Positions 14,597 to 23,800 of a stretch of DNA of 64,000 nt are shown in pieces. Location of the stretch: contig NZ_CP060632.1 of NCBI RefSeq assembly GCF_014337155.1, forward strand, positions 1,061,001 through 1,125,000, read 5' to 3'. Position numbers and translations under genes: made by a program. How positions within the stretch are numbered: the stretch's first letter is position 1; every line of letters starts with the position of its first letter. Below the pieces are notes generated by a model. It worked only from the letters and a program-made list of their open reading frames with translations. It made no database searches and was not told the origin of the DNA. The stretch comes from Wujia chipingensis (GTDB lineage: Bacteria > Bacillota > Clostridia > Lachnospirales > Lachnospiraceae).

Positions 14597-15607
14597 ATGA
14601 GTGACGGAGACAGTTGCAGGCTCAAATATTTTGAAGGTGAACCGGAGGTGCTTGCTGAGGTTCGACAGATGTGGGATGAAATATTTGATGATCCGGAGGA
14701 ATTTGCGGATTATTATTTTACAGAGATTTGTAAGCAAAATAAGATTTTACTTGCTTATAAGGGGGATGTGCTGGCAGGCATGATCCATCTGAATCCTTAT
14801 GAGATGCAAGTAGAAGGGAAAAAGGAACTGTGCTATTACATAGTCGGAGTGGCTGTGAAACCGGAATATCGGGAGCAGGGCATCATGCACAAAATGATGC
14901 AGCGCGTGCTTGCAGATATGAAAAAGGACGGCAGAGCGTTTACGTTTTTGATGCCGGAACGGGAAGAATACTATGAGAGCCTTGGCTTTGAGAAGGTATT
15001 TCATACGTTGGAACTGGATATTGATATTGCAGAGCTGGAGGACGAGGATGTCGTACCGGATGATCTTTCTGGTGAGGAAGGATATTATACGAAGAATCTG
15101 AAAGATCTGCATGAGGAACGCGCAGATATACTGGAGCATCTGTCTGGAGAAGTAAATGATGCACTGGCAAAGAAATATCAGATTTACGCGCATCGTACGC
15201 CGCAATATCTGGAGCAGATGTGCATGGAACATCGCTGCCAGAATGGAGATGTGGTAGCTGTGTATGAGGATGGTATGCACATGGATGACGGGCAGGTGGA
15301 AGAACGTCTGGCAGGTATGTTTTCTTATGATATCTATGATGATACGATGTATGTGGAGCGTTTTGAAAGCTTTGATGATCATGTGCGATATGTGCTGGAT
15401 GCAGCGGTAAGGCTGGCAGAACATGCATTTTGCAGAAGACTGGTCGTGACGATGTCGGAGCGGCATTTCTGCGATGATATTGCAAATATGCTTGGCGTGT
15501 CTGTACGGATGAACGACGGATATGGGTTTATGGCGCTTTCACTGCAGGGGGATGATTCATTGATGTCAATACTGCATGAAGCAAGTTTTTTCGATGAAAT
15601 TGTATAA
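14597..15607 (+). CDS. GNAT-family N-acetyltransferase (Eis-like, two-part)
   Basis: This 336-residue protein has an N-terminal GNAT domain (residues about 10-130). The acetyl-CoA loop region is VGVAVKPEYREQGIMHKMMQ and the late strand is FTFLMPEREEYYESLGFEKV. The C-terminal half resembles the second acyltransferase-like and sterol-carrier-like parts of Eis proteins only loosely. The substrate is unknown. The strong aggagg site lies 13 nt before the ATG, a long spacing, but an in-frame stop between them excludes an earlier start. It is probably co-transcribed with ispF. Confidence 0.75.
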   Translation: MSDGDSCRLKYFEGEPEVLAEVRQMWDEIFDDPEEFADYYFTEICKQNKILLAYKGDVLAGMIHLNPYEMQVEGKKELCYYIVGVAVKPEYREQGIMHKMMQRVLADMKKDGRAFTFLMPEREEYYESLGFEKVFHTLELDIDIAELEDEDVVPDDLSGEEGYYTKNLKDLHEERADILEHLSGEVNDALAKKYQIYAHRTPQYLEQMCMEHRCQNGDVVAVYEDGMHMDDGQVEERLAGMFSYDIYDDTMYVERFESFDDHVRYVLDAAVRLAEHAFCRRLVVTMSERHFCDDIANMLGVSVRMNDGYGFMALSLQGDDSLMSILHEASFFDEIV

Positions 15608-15634
15608 AAACAGATAGATTTTTTAAGAAAAACT

Positions 15635-15662
15635 TTGATTATGAAAGTATATGTGATATAAT
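15635..15662 (+). promoter_or_regulatory. Promoter of nfnAB
   Basis: -35 TTGATT (15635-15640), a 16-nt spacer and -10 TATAAT (15657-15662) lie 70 bp before nfnA. A small hairpin (acgca...tgcgt) lies in the leader. Confidence 0.6.
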
Positions 15663-15732
15663 TTATCAGATAATGACGCACGAGAAACGATGCGTAAATA
15701 TAAAGTAAATTTTTAAGAGATAGGGGTAGACC

Positions 15733-16578
15733 ATGTATAAGATTGTAAAAAAAGAAGTCTTAAATTCGGTTGTTGTCATGATGGAGATTGAAGCTCCTTA
15801 TGTAGCTGCACGCTGTGAGGCAGGACAGTTTGTCATCGTCAGAGTGGATGAAGATGGCGAGCGTATTCCTCTTACAATTGCGGATTTTGACCGCGAACGC
15901 AATACAGTTGAGATTATTTTCCAGGTAGTTGGATATTCAACAACTCTGATGGCAAAGCTGAATGAGGGCGATTACCTTCAGGATTTTGTAGGTCCACTTG
16001 GACAGCCGGCACCACTCAACAAAGAGTGGAAACGTGTGATCGGTGTTGCAGGTGGTGTTGGAGCAGCTCCACTTTACCCACAGGCAAAGAAGCTTGCCGA
16101 GCAGGGTACAAAAGTGGATGTGATCATTGGTGGACGTACCGCAGAACTTGTACTTCTCAAGGAGAAGTTCGAGAAGTTCTGTGACAATGTATATATCATG
16201 ACAGATGATGGTTCTCTTGGTGAGCAGGGCGTTGTTACAAAGAAGCTGCAGGAGCTGTTAGATGCCGGTGTGAAATATGACCATGCAATCGCAATCGGAC
16301 CACTCATCATGATGAAGTTTGTAGTAGCACTTACAAAGAAGCCGGAATATAACCTTCCGACCGCAGTTTCTTTGAATCCGATCATGATCGACGGTACAGG
16401 TATGTGTGGTGGATGTCGTGTCACAGTTGGTGGCGAGACGAAGTTTGCCTGTGTAGATGGACCGGACTTCGATGGATTTGAAGTTGATTTCGATCAGTGT
16501 ATGAAGCGTCAGACATTCTTCAAGGAAGAAGAACACGAGTGTATGATGAAGCTTCAGGCAGATCAGATGCAGAATTAG
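15733..16578 (+). CDS. nfnA: NfnA-type ferredoxin-NADP+ reductase subunit (FAD, [2Fe-2S])
   Basis: This 281-residue subunit belongs to the ferredoxin-NADP reductase-like family (also called sulfide dehydrogenase beta / NfnA). An FAD-binding barrel is followed by an NAD-binding part (GVAGGVGAAPLYPQAKKL). Near the C-terminus is the [2Fe-2S] motif DGTGMCGGCRVTVGG plus FACVDGPDF. With NfnB, encoded 13 bp downstream, it forms the electron-bifurcating enzyme that uses reduced ferredoxin and NADH to make NADPH. Proteins of this type are also annotated as dihydroorotate dehydrogenase electron-transfer subunits. The pairing with a glutamate-synthase-like subunit and the butyrate pathway nearby support the Nfn role. 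Confidence 0.88.
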   Translation: MYKIVKKEVLNSVVVMMEIEAPYVAARCEAGQFVIVRVDEDGERIPLTIADFDRERNTVEIIFQVVGYSTTLMAKLNEGDYLQDFVGPLGQPAPLNKEWKRVIGVAGGVGAAPLYPQAKKLAEQGTKVDVIIGGRTAELVLLKEKFEKFCDNVYIMTDDGSLGEQGVVTKKLQELLDAGVKYDHAIAIGPLIMMKFVVALTKKPEYNLPTAVSLNPIMIDGTGMCGGCRVTVGGETKFACVDGPDFDGFEVDFDQCMKRQTFFKEEEHECMMKLQADQMQN

Positions 16579-16591
16579 GAGGGAACGAAAG

Positions 16592-17980
16592 ATGCCAAAT
16601 ATGAGTCCAACAAAGGTTCCTATGCCACAGCAGGATCCGAATGTACGAAATAAGAATTTTGAAGAGGTTGCAACCGGTTATACAGCCGAGATGGCAATGG
16701 AGGAAGCAACCAGATGTATTAACTGTAAGAACAGACCTTGTATGACCGGATGCCCGGTTAATGTACCGATTCCTGGATTTATCGAGCAGGTAGCTGCCGG
16801 TAACTTCGAGAAAGCATACGAGATCATTACAAGTGAGAATGCACTTCCGGCAATCTGTGGACGTGTCTGCCCACAGGAGAATCAGTGCGAGGGTAAGTGT
16901 ATCCGTGGTATCAAGGGTGAGTCTGTATCCATCGGACGTCTGGAGCGTTTCGTGGCAGATTACCACATGGCACACGGTGCAAAGGCAGAACTGAACATCG
17001 AGAAGAATGGCAAGCGTGTAGCAGTTGTCGGTTCCGGTCCTGCAGGTATTACATGTGCAGGTGAACTTGCAAAGAAGGGTTACGATGTAACGATTTTTGA
17101 AGCATTACATAAGGCTGGTGGCGTGTTGAGCTATGGTATTCCTGAGTTCCGTCTTCCTAAGTCTCTGGTTGCAAAGGAACTGGAGAATATTACAGATCTT
17201 GGTGTAGATCTTGAGACAAATGTTGTAATCGGACGTTCTCTGACCGTGGATGATCTGTTTGCACGCGGATTTGACGCAGTATTTCTTGGAACGGGTGCCG
17301 GACTTCCAAACTTCCTTCGCATTCCGGGCGAGAACCTGCTTGGCGTATATTCCGCAAATGAGTTCCTGACACGTGTCAATCTGATGAAGGGTTATAAGAA
17401 GGGCGAAGTTCCAACACCTGTCAAGGTCGGCAAGCGTGTTGCCGTTGTCGGTGCCGGTAACGTAGCGATGGATGCAGCAAGAACGGCTAAGAGACTTGGT
17501 GCAGAGGAAGTATATATTGTATATCGTCGTGGTGCAGAGGAAGTACCTGCCCGTAAGGAAGAAGTTGAGCATGCAAAGGAAGAGGGCGTGATTTTTAAGC
17601 TCCTGAACAACCCGGTTGAGATCCACGGAGAAGATGGCTGGGTAACTGGCATCGAGGTAGTTGCACAGGAACTTGGTGAGCCAGATGCTTCCGGACGTAG
17701 ACGTCCGCAGCCGATCGAGGGATCGAATACGGTAATTCCGGTTGAGACAGTTGTCATCGCAATCGGTCAGTCACCGAATCCGTTGATCCGCCAGACAACC
17801 GAAGGACTGGAAACACAGAAGTGGGGCGGTATCATCGTCAACGAAGAAACTGGTGAGAGTACGCGCGAGCATGTGTATGCCGGTGGTGATGTTGTTACAG
17901 GTGCAGCAACCGTTATCCTTGCAATGGGTGCCGGTAAGAAGGCGGCAAAGGCAATTGATGAGTCATTAAAGGAAATGTAA
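16592..17980 (+). CDS. nfnB: NfnB-type / glutamate synthase small-subunit-like flavoprotein
   Basis: This 462-residue protein is homologous to the small subunit of glutamate synthase. The N-terminal Cys motifs CINCKNRPCMTGCPVN and ICGRVCPQENQCEGKC would bind two [4Fe-4S] clusters. Next come the FAD motif VVGSGPAGITCAGELAKKGY (about residue 148) and the NADP(H) motif VVGAGNVAMDAARTAKRLGA (about residue 285), and a C-terminal FAD-contact YAGGDVVTGAATVILAMGAG. With NfnA it gives a ferredoxin/NADH:NADP+ transhydrogenase. A glutamate synthase large subunit is not nearby, so the Nfn reading is preferred over GltD. The gene starts 13 bp after nfnA with a gggagg-type site (aggagggaacg). Confidence 0.9.
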   Translation: MPNMSPTKVPMPQQDPNVRNKNFEEVATGYTAEMAMEEATRCINCKNRPCMTGCPVNVPIPGFIEQVAAGNFEKAYEIITSENALPAICGRVCPQENQCEGKCIRGIKGESVSIGRLERFVADYHMAHGAKAELNIEKNGKRVAVVGSGPAGITCAGELAKKGYDVTIFEALHKAGGVLSYGIPEFRLPKSLVAKELENITDLGVDLETNVVIGRSLTVDDLFARGFDAVFLGTGAGLPNFLRIPGENLLGVYSANEFLTRVNLMKGYKKGEVPTPVKVGKRVAVVGAGNVAMDAARTAKRLGAEEVYIVYRRGAEEVPARKEEVEHAKEEGVIFKLLNNPVEIHGEDGWVTGIEVVAQELGEPDASGRRRPQPIEGSNTVIPVETVVIAIGQSPNPLIRQTTEGLETQKWGGIIVNEETGESTREHVYAGGDVVTGAATVILAMGAGKKAAKAIDESLKEM

Positions 17981-17982
17981 GT

Positions 17983-18504
17983 ATGGTAAATAACTTGGAA
18001 GGTTATGCGGAATACGCAGTACAAAAGAAATTAAAAGCAAAGGACCGGATGCCTGTTGTGGCATCCGCTGCTTTGATGGTTGTAGGACTTGCGATCTGGA
18101 CGTTTATAGCAGGCTGGGTAGGTCCGTCGATTCTGATTATAGGTATTGCTCTTACGATTATTACAGCGACGCGGCAGGAATTGGAGTATGAGTATATATT
18201 TGTGAACGGGGATTGCGAGATCTCGAAGATCGTAAAACGCTCATCACGGAAAAAGGTTTATGAGTTTGAGGCAGGTAAGATTCAGAAGGTGCTGCCATAT
18301 ACTTCAATCCTGTTTGACAATGAACGTCAGGCACATCCGGATATGATCATCCGGGATTACACTTCCTGCTTTCCGGACAGGAAAGAGAAGTGGTACGCAT
18401 TCATCAACAACAGCAAAAACCGCACGGAAGCGGTAATTGTGGAACTGAATGATAAATGCATAGAGCATGTGAAGCTGTTCTATAAGAATAAATATAGTGA
18501 ATAA
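17983..18504 (+). CDS. Small membrane protein of unknown function downstream of nfnB
   Basis: This 173-residue protein starts 2 bp after the nfnB stop, using aaaggaaatgta as binding site, so it is almost certainly in the nfn transcript. Two adjacent hydrophobic segments (VVASAALMVVGLAIWTFIAG and PSILIIGIALTIITA) are followed by about 110 soluble residues with a beta-rich, PH-like look (YEYIFVNGDCEISKIVKRSS). I do not recognise the family with confidence. A terminator follows directly. Confidence 0.7.
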   Translation: MVNNLEGYAEYAVQKKLKAKDRMPVVASAALMVVGLAIWTFIAGWVGPSILIIGIALTIITATRQELEYEYIFVNGDCEISKIVKRSSRKKVYEFEAGKIQKVLPYTSILFDNERQAHPDMIIRDYTSCFPDRKEKWYAFINNSKNRTEAVIVELNDKCIEHVKLFYKNKYSE

Positions 18505-18508
18505 CCAA

Positions 18509-18552
18509 AAATCCGGAACCTCGATTTGCATCGAAGCTCCGGATTTCTTTTT
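18509..18552 (+). terminator. Terminator of the nfnAB transcript
   Basis: A two-part stem (aaatccgga / tccggattt with an inner tcgat/atcga) is followed by ctttttg. Confidence 0.8.
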
Positions 18553-18588
18553 GTGTATATTATATATACGTATACGAAATATGTACAA

Positions 18589-18822
18589 TTATGGCTCAAG
18601 TGGGGTCATCTTAAGACCTTTGTACATCTTGGAATAAATACTTTTTTCATCCTGATAGAGCACATAGCCACGCGCACCATCTTTTACGATGTAGGCATAT
18701 TTGTTCTTCTGAACATTCATATACAGAACTTCCTCTACGTTCAGTTCTTTTGCTTTTGCCTTCGCCGTATATACGTTAAGTGGCTCTAATTTGAATTTTT
18801 TAACTGCCTGATCCACTGTCAT
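18589..18822 (-). CDS. 77-residue protein of unknown function
   Basis: This is a short basic, Lys/Tyr-rich protein (MTVDQAVKKFKLEPLNVYTA at the N-terminus) with a predicted mixed fold and no membrane segment. The ribosome-binding site gggaggtaagaaact before the ATG is strong, which supports a real gene. Its 5' side faces queH across about 215 bp of AT-rich DNA that contains a perfect 10-bp inverted repeat (18921-18957). The family is not recognised. Confidence 0.6.
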   Translation of the reverse strand: MTVDQAVKKFKLEPLNVYTAKAKAKELNVEEVLYMNVQKNKYAYIVKDGARGYVLYQDEKSIYSKMYKGLKMTPLEP

Positions 18823-18920
18823 AGTTTCTTACCTCCCATATAGCGATTCTATCGTTTTTACTCTTGCCCTTCAAGCTGTAAAAATATATAATCATAACTA
18901 ATCATATTATAGTTCTTTCA

Positions 18921-18957
18921 TTGACTTTAGTATATTGTATATTATTGCTAAAGTCAA
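18921..18957. promoter_or_regulatory. Inverted repeat between divergent genes, possible operator
   Basis: The perfect arms TTGACTTTAG (18921-18930) and CTAAAGTCAA (18948-18957) are separated by 17 bp of A/T-rich DNA. Each arm begins with a TTGACT box on its own strand. It lies between the minus-strand 77-residue gene and plus-strand queH. Confidence 0.45.
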
Positions 18958-19039
18958 CTGTGAATATTGCACAAAAATCGTCATTTTTGTAGGTCGATTG
19001 GACGACTTTTTTCGTCGAAGTGACAAGGAAGGGATAAAA

Positions 19040-19648
19040 ATGGACAAGGAAATAAACGAAAATGTAAAAAAAACAAAAAAAATGTTATTGCATGTATGCT
19101 GTGCACCGTGCAGTTCCCATGTGCTGAGTGTATTATATGAAGAATTTGATATCACGGCTTTTTTTTACAATCCAAACATCACGGAAAAGGAAGAATACGA
19201 GAAGCGGATCGAAGAATTGAAACGGTTTACACAGGAGGCTGAGTTTGCGAGAAATGTAGTTGTGTGTGACGGTGCGTATGAGCCGGAGAAGTTTTATGCG
19301 ATCGCGAAAGGCTTGGAGAAAGAACCGGAGCGTGGACGCCGCTGCTATAAGTGTTATGAACTGCGGTTAGAGGAGACCGCCCGGTATGCGAAGGAGCACG
19401 GTTTCGATATTTTTACGACGACACTTTCGATTAGTCCGCACAAAAACGCGGCATGGTTAAACGAGATCGGTGAGCGGATGGCAGAAAAATATGGCGTTGC
19501 ATATCTGTACAGTGATTTCAAGAAAAAAAATGGATATGCTCATTCCATCGAGCTGTCACGGGAGTATCACCTGTACCGGCAGGACTATTGTGGATGTATT
19601 TACAGCCGCTTGGAAAGGGAGGAACAAAAGAAGAATAAAAGAATCTGA
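19040..19648 (+). CDS. queH: Epoxyqueuosine reductase QueH
   Basis: This 202-residue QueH (DUF208) catalyses the last step of queuosine tRNA-modification synthesis, reducing epoxyqueuosine; it is unrelated to QueG. The Cys signature of the family is present: HVCCAPCSSH near residue 18, RRCYKCYELRL near residue 100, and YCGCIYSRLE near the C-terminus. Together these hold an FeS cluster and a second metal or redox site. The start is ATG 19040 after acaaggaagggat; the frame is open to 18935 but without a binding site. It lies 155 bp upstream of carA, which has its own promoter. Confidence 0.92.
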   Translation: MDKEINENVKKTKKMLLHVCCAPCSSHVLSVLYEEFDITAFFYNPNITEKEEYEKRIEELKRFTQEAEFARNVVVCDGAYEPEKFYAIAKGLEKEPERGRRCYKCYELRLEETARYAKEHGFDIFTTTLSISPHKNAAWLNEIGERMAEKYGVAYLYSDFKKKNGYAHSIELSREYHLYRQDYCGCIYSRLEREEQKKNKRI

Positions 19649-19657
19649 CAAAAGGGG

Positions 19658-19686
19658 TTGTGCTATGACGAAAATTGATGTATAAT
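19658..19686 (+). promoter_or_regulatory. carAB promoter
   Basis: -35 TTGTGC (19658-19663), a 17-nt spacer and -10 TATAAT (19681-19686) stand 118 bp before the carA start, leaving a leader of about 110 nt. Confidence 0.7.
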
Positions 19687-19700
19687 TTTTGCAATTTGAG

Positions 19701-19753
19701 AAAAAAAGAGCTTCGGATAACTATGCAATTTTTCCGTTTCACTCTTTTTTTTT
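19701..19753 (+). promoter_or_regulatory. Possible attenuator hairpin in the carA leader
   Basis: The arms aaaaaaagag (19701-19710) and ctcttttttt (from 19743) can pair and end in a run of eight T residues, as a terminator in the leader would. This suggests transcription attenuation of carAB. A PyrR-binding consensus could not be confirmed by eye. Confidence 0.4.
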
Positions 19754-19803
19754 GAGCAAATTTCTTGTTTTGCAAGTAAATCTAAGAAGAAAGGACAAAG
19801 ACT

Positions 19804-20877
19804 ATGAAAGCATTTCTGATACTGGAAGATGGCCATGTATTCGAGGGGAAAAGCGTCGGTTCGACCAAGGAAATTATCAGTGAGATCGTATTTAACACAT
19901 CGATGACTGGTTATCTGGAAGTACTGACGGATCCTTCTTATGCAGGACAGTCTGTGTGTATGACGTATCCGTTGATTGGTAACTATGGTATTTGTAAGGA
20001 AGATATGGAGGCGGAGCGCCCATGGCAGTCTGGCTTTATTGTCAGAGAACTGGCGAAGCGGCCAAGCAACTTCCGAAGCGAGGAAAGTGTCGAGTCATTT
20101 CTTATAGAAAATGATATTACCGGAATTGAGGCAATTGATACACGTGCATTAACGAAGATTCTGCGGGACAAAGGTACGATGAAGGGCATGATCACAACGG
20201 ATGAGAATTTTGATAAGGACGATTGTATCAAAAGGATCAAGGCATGGAGCATGGGACATGTTGTGCTGGATGTCACATGCAAGGAGAAGATGAGCTTCCC
20301 AGGCGATGGTTATAAGGTTGCGGTCATCGACCTTGGTGTGAAGAAGAACATTGTGCGTTGTCTGTTGGAGCGTGGTTGTTCAGTGACTGTATATCCGGCG
20401 GAGACTCCTGCAGAGGAGATCATCGCGGATGCACCGGACGGCATTATGCTGACGAATGGTCCTGGCGATCCGAAGGACAATGTGAAGACAATCGAGGAAA
20501 TCAAGAAGCTTTTTGCTACGAAGATTCCAATTTTCGCAATCTGTCTTGGACATCAGCTTCTGGCGCTTGCAAACGGTGCAGATACACAGAAGATGAAATA
20601 TGGACATCGTGGAGCAAATCATCCGGTAAAGGATTTAAAGACCGGGAAGGTATATATTTCAACACAGAATCATGGCTATGTGGTAAAGGAAGAGACGTTG
20701 GATCGTGATATTGCAGAGCCAAGCTTTATCAATGTAAATGATAAGACAATTGAGGGTGTTCATTACCTTGGAAAGAATGTACAGACGGTACAGTTCCATC
20801 CGGAAGCCTGTGCAGGCCCGCTTGATACCGGATTTTTGTTTGATGAGTTTATGAATATGATGGAGGTGTCTAAATAA
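19804..20877 (+). CDS. carA: Carbamoyl-phosphate synthase small (glutaminase) subunit
   Basis: This 357-residue protein hydrolyses glutamine to supply ammonia to CarB for arginine and pyrimidine synthesis. The class I glutamine amidotransferase nucleophile is Cys247 in ICLGHQLLALANG, and the partner His/Glu lie in VQFHPEACAGPLDTGFLFD. The N-terminal half has the CarA-specific fold (NTSMTGYLEVLTDPSYAGQS). Length is normal. The stop codon overlaps the carB start by one base, so translation is coupled. Confidence 0.97.
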   Translation: MKAFLILEDGHVFEGKSVGSTKEIISEIVFNTSMTGYLEVLTDPSYAGQSVCMTYPLIGNYGICKEDMEAERPWQSGFIVRELAKRPSNFRSEESVESFLIENDITGIEAIDTRALTKILRDKGTMKGMITTDENFDKDDCIKRIKAWSMGHVVLDVTCKEKMSFPGDGYKVAVIDLGVKKNIVRCLLERGCSVTVYPAETPAEEIIADAPDGIMLTNGPGDPKDNVKTIEEIKKLFATKIPIFAICLGHQLLALANGADTQKMKYGHRGANHPVKDLKTGKVYISTQNHGYVVKEETLDRDIAEPSFINVNDKTIEGVHYLGKNVQTVQFHPEACAGPLDTGFLFDEFMNMMEVSK

Positions 20878-23800
20878 TGCCAAAGAATCCACACGTAAAA
20901 AAGGTTGTAGTTATTGGATCCGGTCCGATTGTCATCGGACAGGCGGCAGAGTTTGATTATGCCGGTACACAGGCATGCCGTTCCCTGAGGGAAGAGGGCA
21001 TCTGTGTAGTATTGATCAACTCGAATCCTGCCACCATCATGACAGATAAGGATATTGCAGATAAGGTATATATTGAGCCTTTGACACCGGAGGTTGTGAA
21101 GGCAGTTATCAAGAAGGAAAAGCCGGATAGCGTGCTTCCGACACTGGGTGGTCAGGCAGCGTTAAATATCGCGATGGAACTGGAAGAGTCTGGTTTCCTG
21201 AAGGAACATAATGTAAGGCTGCTTGGTACATCTTCTAAAACGATCAAGAAAGCAGAGGATCGTCTGGAATTCAAGAAGACTATGGAGAAGATCCATGAGC
21301 CATGTGCACCATCCGAAGTCGTAACGAACATCAAGGATGGTCTGGCGTTCGTTGAGAAGATCGGGTACCCGATCGTGCTGCGTCCGGCGTATACGCTTGG
21401 CGGAAGCGGCGGCGGTATCGCGCACAACGAAGAAGAATTCGTAGAGATACTGATGAACGGACTGCGTCTGTCACGTGTCGGTCAGGTATTGGTTGAGCGT
21501 TGTATCGCGGGCTGGAAAGAGATTGAGTACGAGGTTATGCGTGATGCGAACGGTACCTGTATTACCGTATGTAATATGGAGAATCTGGATCCGGTTGGTG
21601 TCCATACCGGAGATTCTATCGTTGTTGCACCATCACAGACACTGGCAGATAAGGAATACCAGATGCTTCGTAGTGCTGCTTTAAATATCATTACAGAGCT
21701 TGGTATCCAGGGGGGATGTAACGTACAGTTTGCATTGCATCCGACGACATTTGAATATTGTGTAATCGAGGTAAACCCGCGGGTAAGCCGTTCTTCGGCA
21801 CTTGCTTCGAAGGCAACCGGTTATCCGATTGCGAAGGTGGCTGCGAAGATTGCACTTGGATATAATCTGGATGAGATTAAAAATGCTATCACAGGTAAGA
21901 CATATGCAAGCTTTGAGCCGGCACTTGATTATGTTGTAGTTAAGATGCCGAGACTTCCTTTCGATAAGTTCATCAAGGCAAGCCGCAAGCTGACGACGCA
22001 GATGAAGGCAACCGGTGAGGTTATGAGTATCTGTACGAACTTCGAGGGTGCACTTATGAAGGCACTTCGTTCCCTGGAACAGCATGTGGACAGCCTGATC
22101 TACGAGAATTACAATGATCTTCCGACGGAAGAAATCCATGAGATGCTGCACCGCATTGATGATCGTCGAATCTTCGTCATCGCAGAAGCGCTGCGCCGTG
22201 GAATCTCCGCAGAGGAAATCCATGATATTACGAAGGTAGATATCTGGTTTATCGATAAGATCAACAATATTGTACAGGAAGAAAAATTGTTGCGTGAGAC
22301 ACCTGAGATCACGAAGGAAATGATGCAGGAAGCAAAGCGCATGGAGTTTCCGGACAAGGTAATCGCACAGATTACTGGCAAGAAGGAAAAGGAAATCAAG
22401 GAGCTTCGTTATGGTTATGGTATTCATGCATCCTACAAGATAGTAGATACCTGTGCGGCGGAGTTCGAGGCGGAGACACCATATTATTATTCCTGCTACG
22501 ATGGCGAATCCGAAGTCGAAGTGGATGAGAATAAGAAGAAGATCATGGTGCTTGGTTCCGGTCCGATCCGTATCGGACAGGGTATCGAGTTTGACTACTG
22601 CTCGGTACACAGTACATGGACCTTGAAGAATAAGGGTTATGAGACAATCATCGTAAATAATAATCCGGAGACAGTCAGTACAGACTTCGATATCGCAGAT
22701 CGTCTGTATTTCGAGCCGCTGACGGCAGAAGATGTAGAGTCTATCGTAAATATCGAGAAACCGGATGGCGCGGTTGTACAGTTCGGTGGTCAGACAGCCA
22801 TCAAGTTGACGGAGGCGCTTTTGGAGATGGGCGTGCCAATCCTTGGTACAAGTGCTGAAAATGTCGATGCGGCCGAAGACCGAGAACTGTTCGATGAGAT
22901 TCTGGAGAAATGCTGTATCCCAAGAGCTGCCGGTAAGACTGTATTTACAGCAAAGGAAGCGCTGGAAGCAGCCAATGAGCTTGGTTATCCGGTCCTTGTT
23001 CGCCCTTCCTATGTATTAGGCGGACAGGGTATGCAGATTGCAATCTCAGATAAGGATATCATTGAGTTTATGGAGATTATCAATCGCCATGAGCAGGAAC
23101 ATCCGGTTCTGGTTGACAAATATCTGATGGGTAAGGAAATCGAGGTTGATGCCGTATGTGATGGCCAAGATATCCTGATTCCTGGTATCATGGAGCATAT
23201 CGAGCGTGCAGGTATCCATTCCGGAGATAGTATTTCCGTGTATCCGGCACAGACGATCACACCGAAGATCAAGCGTGTGCTCGAAGACTACACGAAGAAG
23301 CTTGCGAACAGCCTGCATGTTATCGGACTGATCAATATTCAGTTTATTGTATATCAGGATGAGGTATATGTCATCGAGGTTAACCCGCGATCAAGCCGTA
23401 CCGTACCATACATCAGTAAGGTAACCGGTATTCCGATCGTTGATCTTGCAACGAGAGTTATCACAGGCGAGAAGATCAAGGATATGGGCTATACACCGGG
23501 ATTACAGCCGGAATCTGAATACTTCGCAATCAAGATGCCGGTATTCTCCTTTGAGAAGATCCGGGGTGCTGAGATCAGTCTTGGTCCGGAGATGAAATCA
23601 ACCGGTGAGTGCCTTGGTATCTCGAAAAATTACAACGAAGCGTTGTTCAAGGCATTCCTTGGAAACGGCGTGAATCTGCCGAAGTATAAGAAGATGATAC
23701 TTACAGTAAAGGATTCCGATAAGCTGGATGCAGTAGAAATCGGACAGCGGTTTACCGCACTTGGTTATGAGATCTATTCGACAAGAAGTACCTGCCGTGT

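Noticed and set aside
14027..14737. 236-residue minus-strand frame opposite ispF
   Set aside because: ispF is unambiguous on the plus strand; the reverse frame lacks motifs and a start signal.
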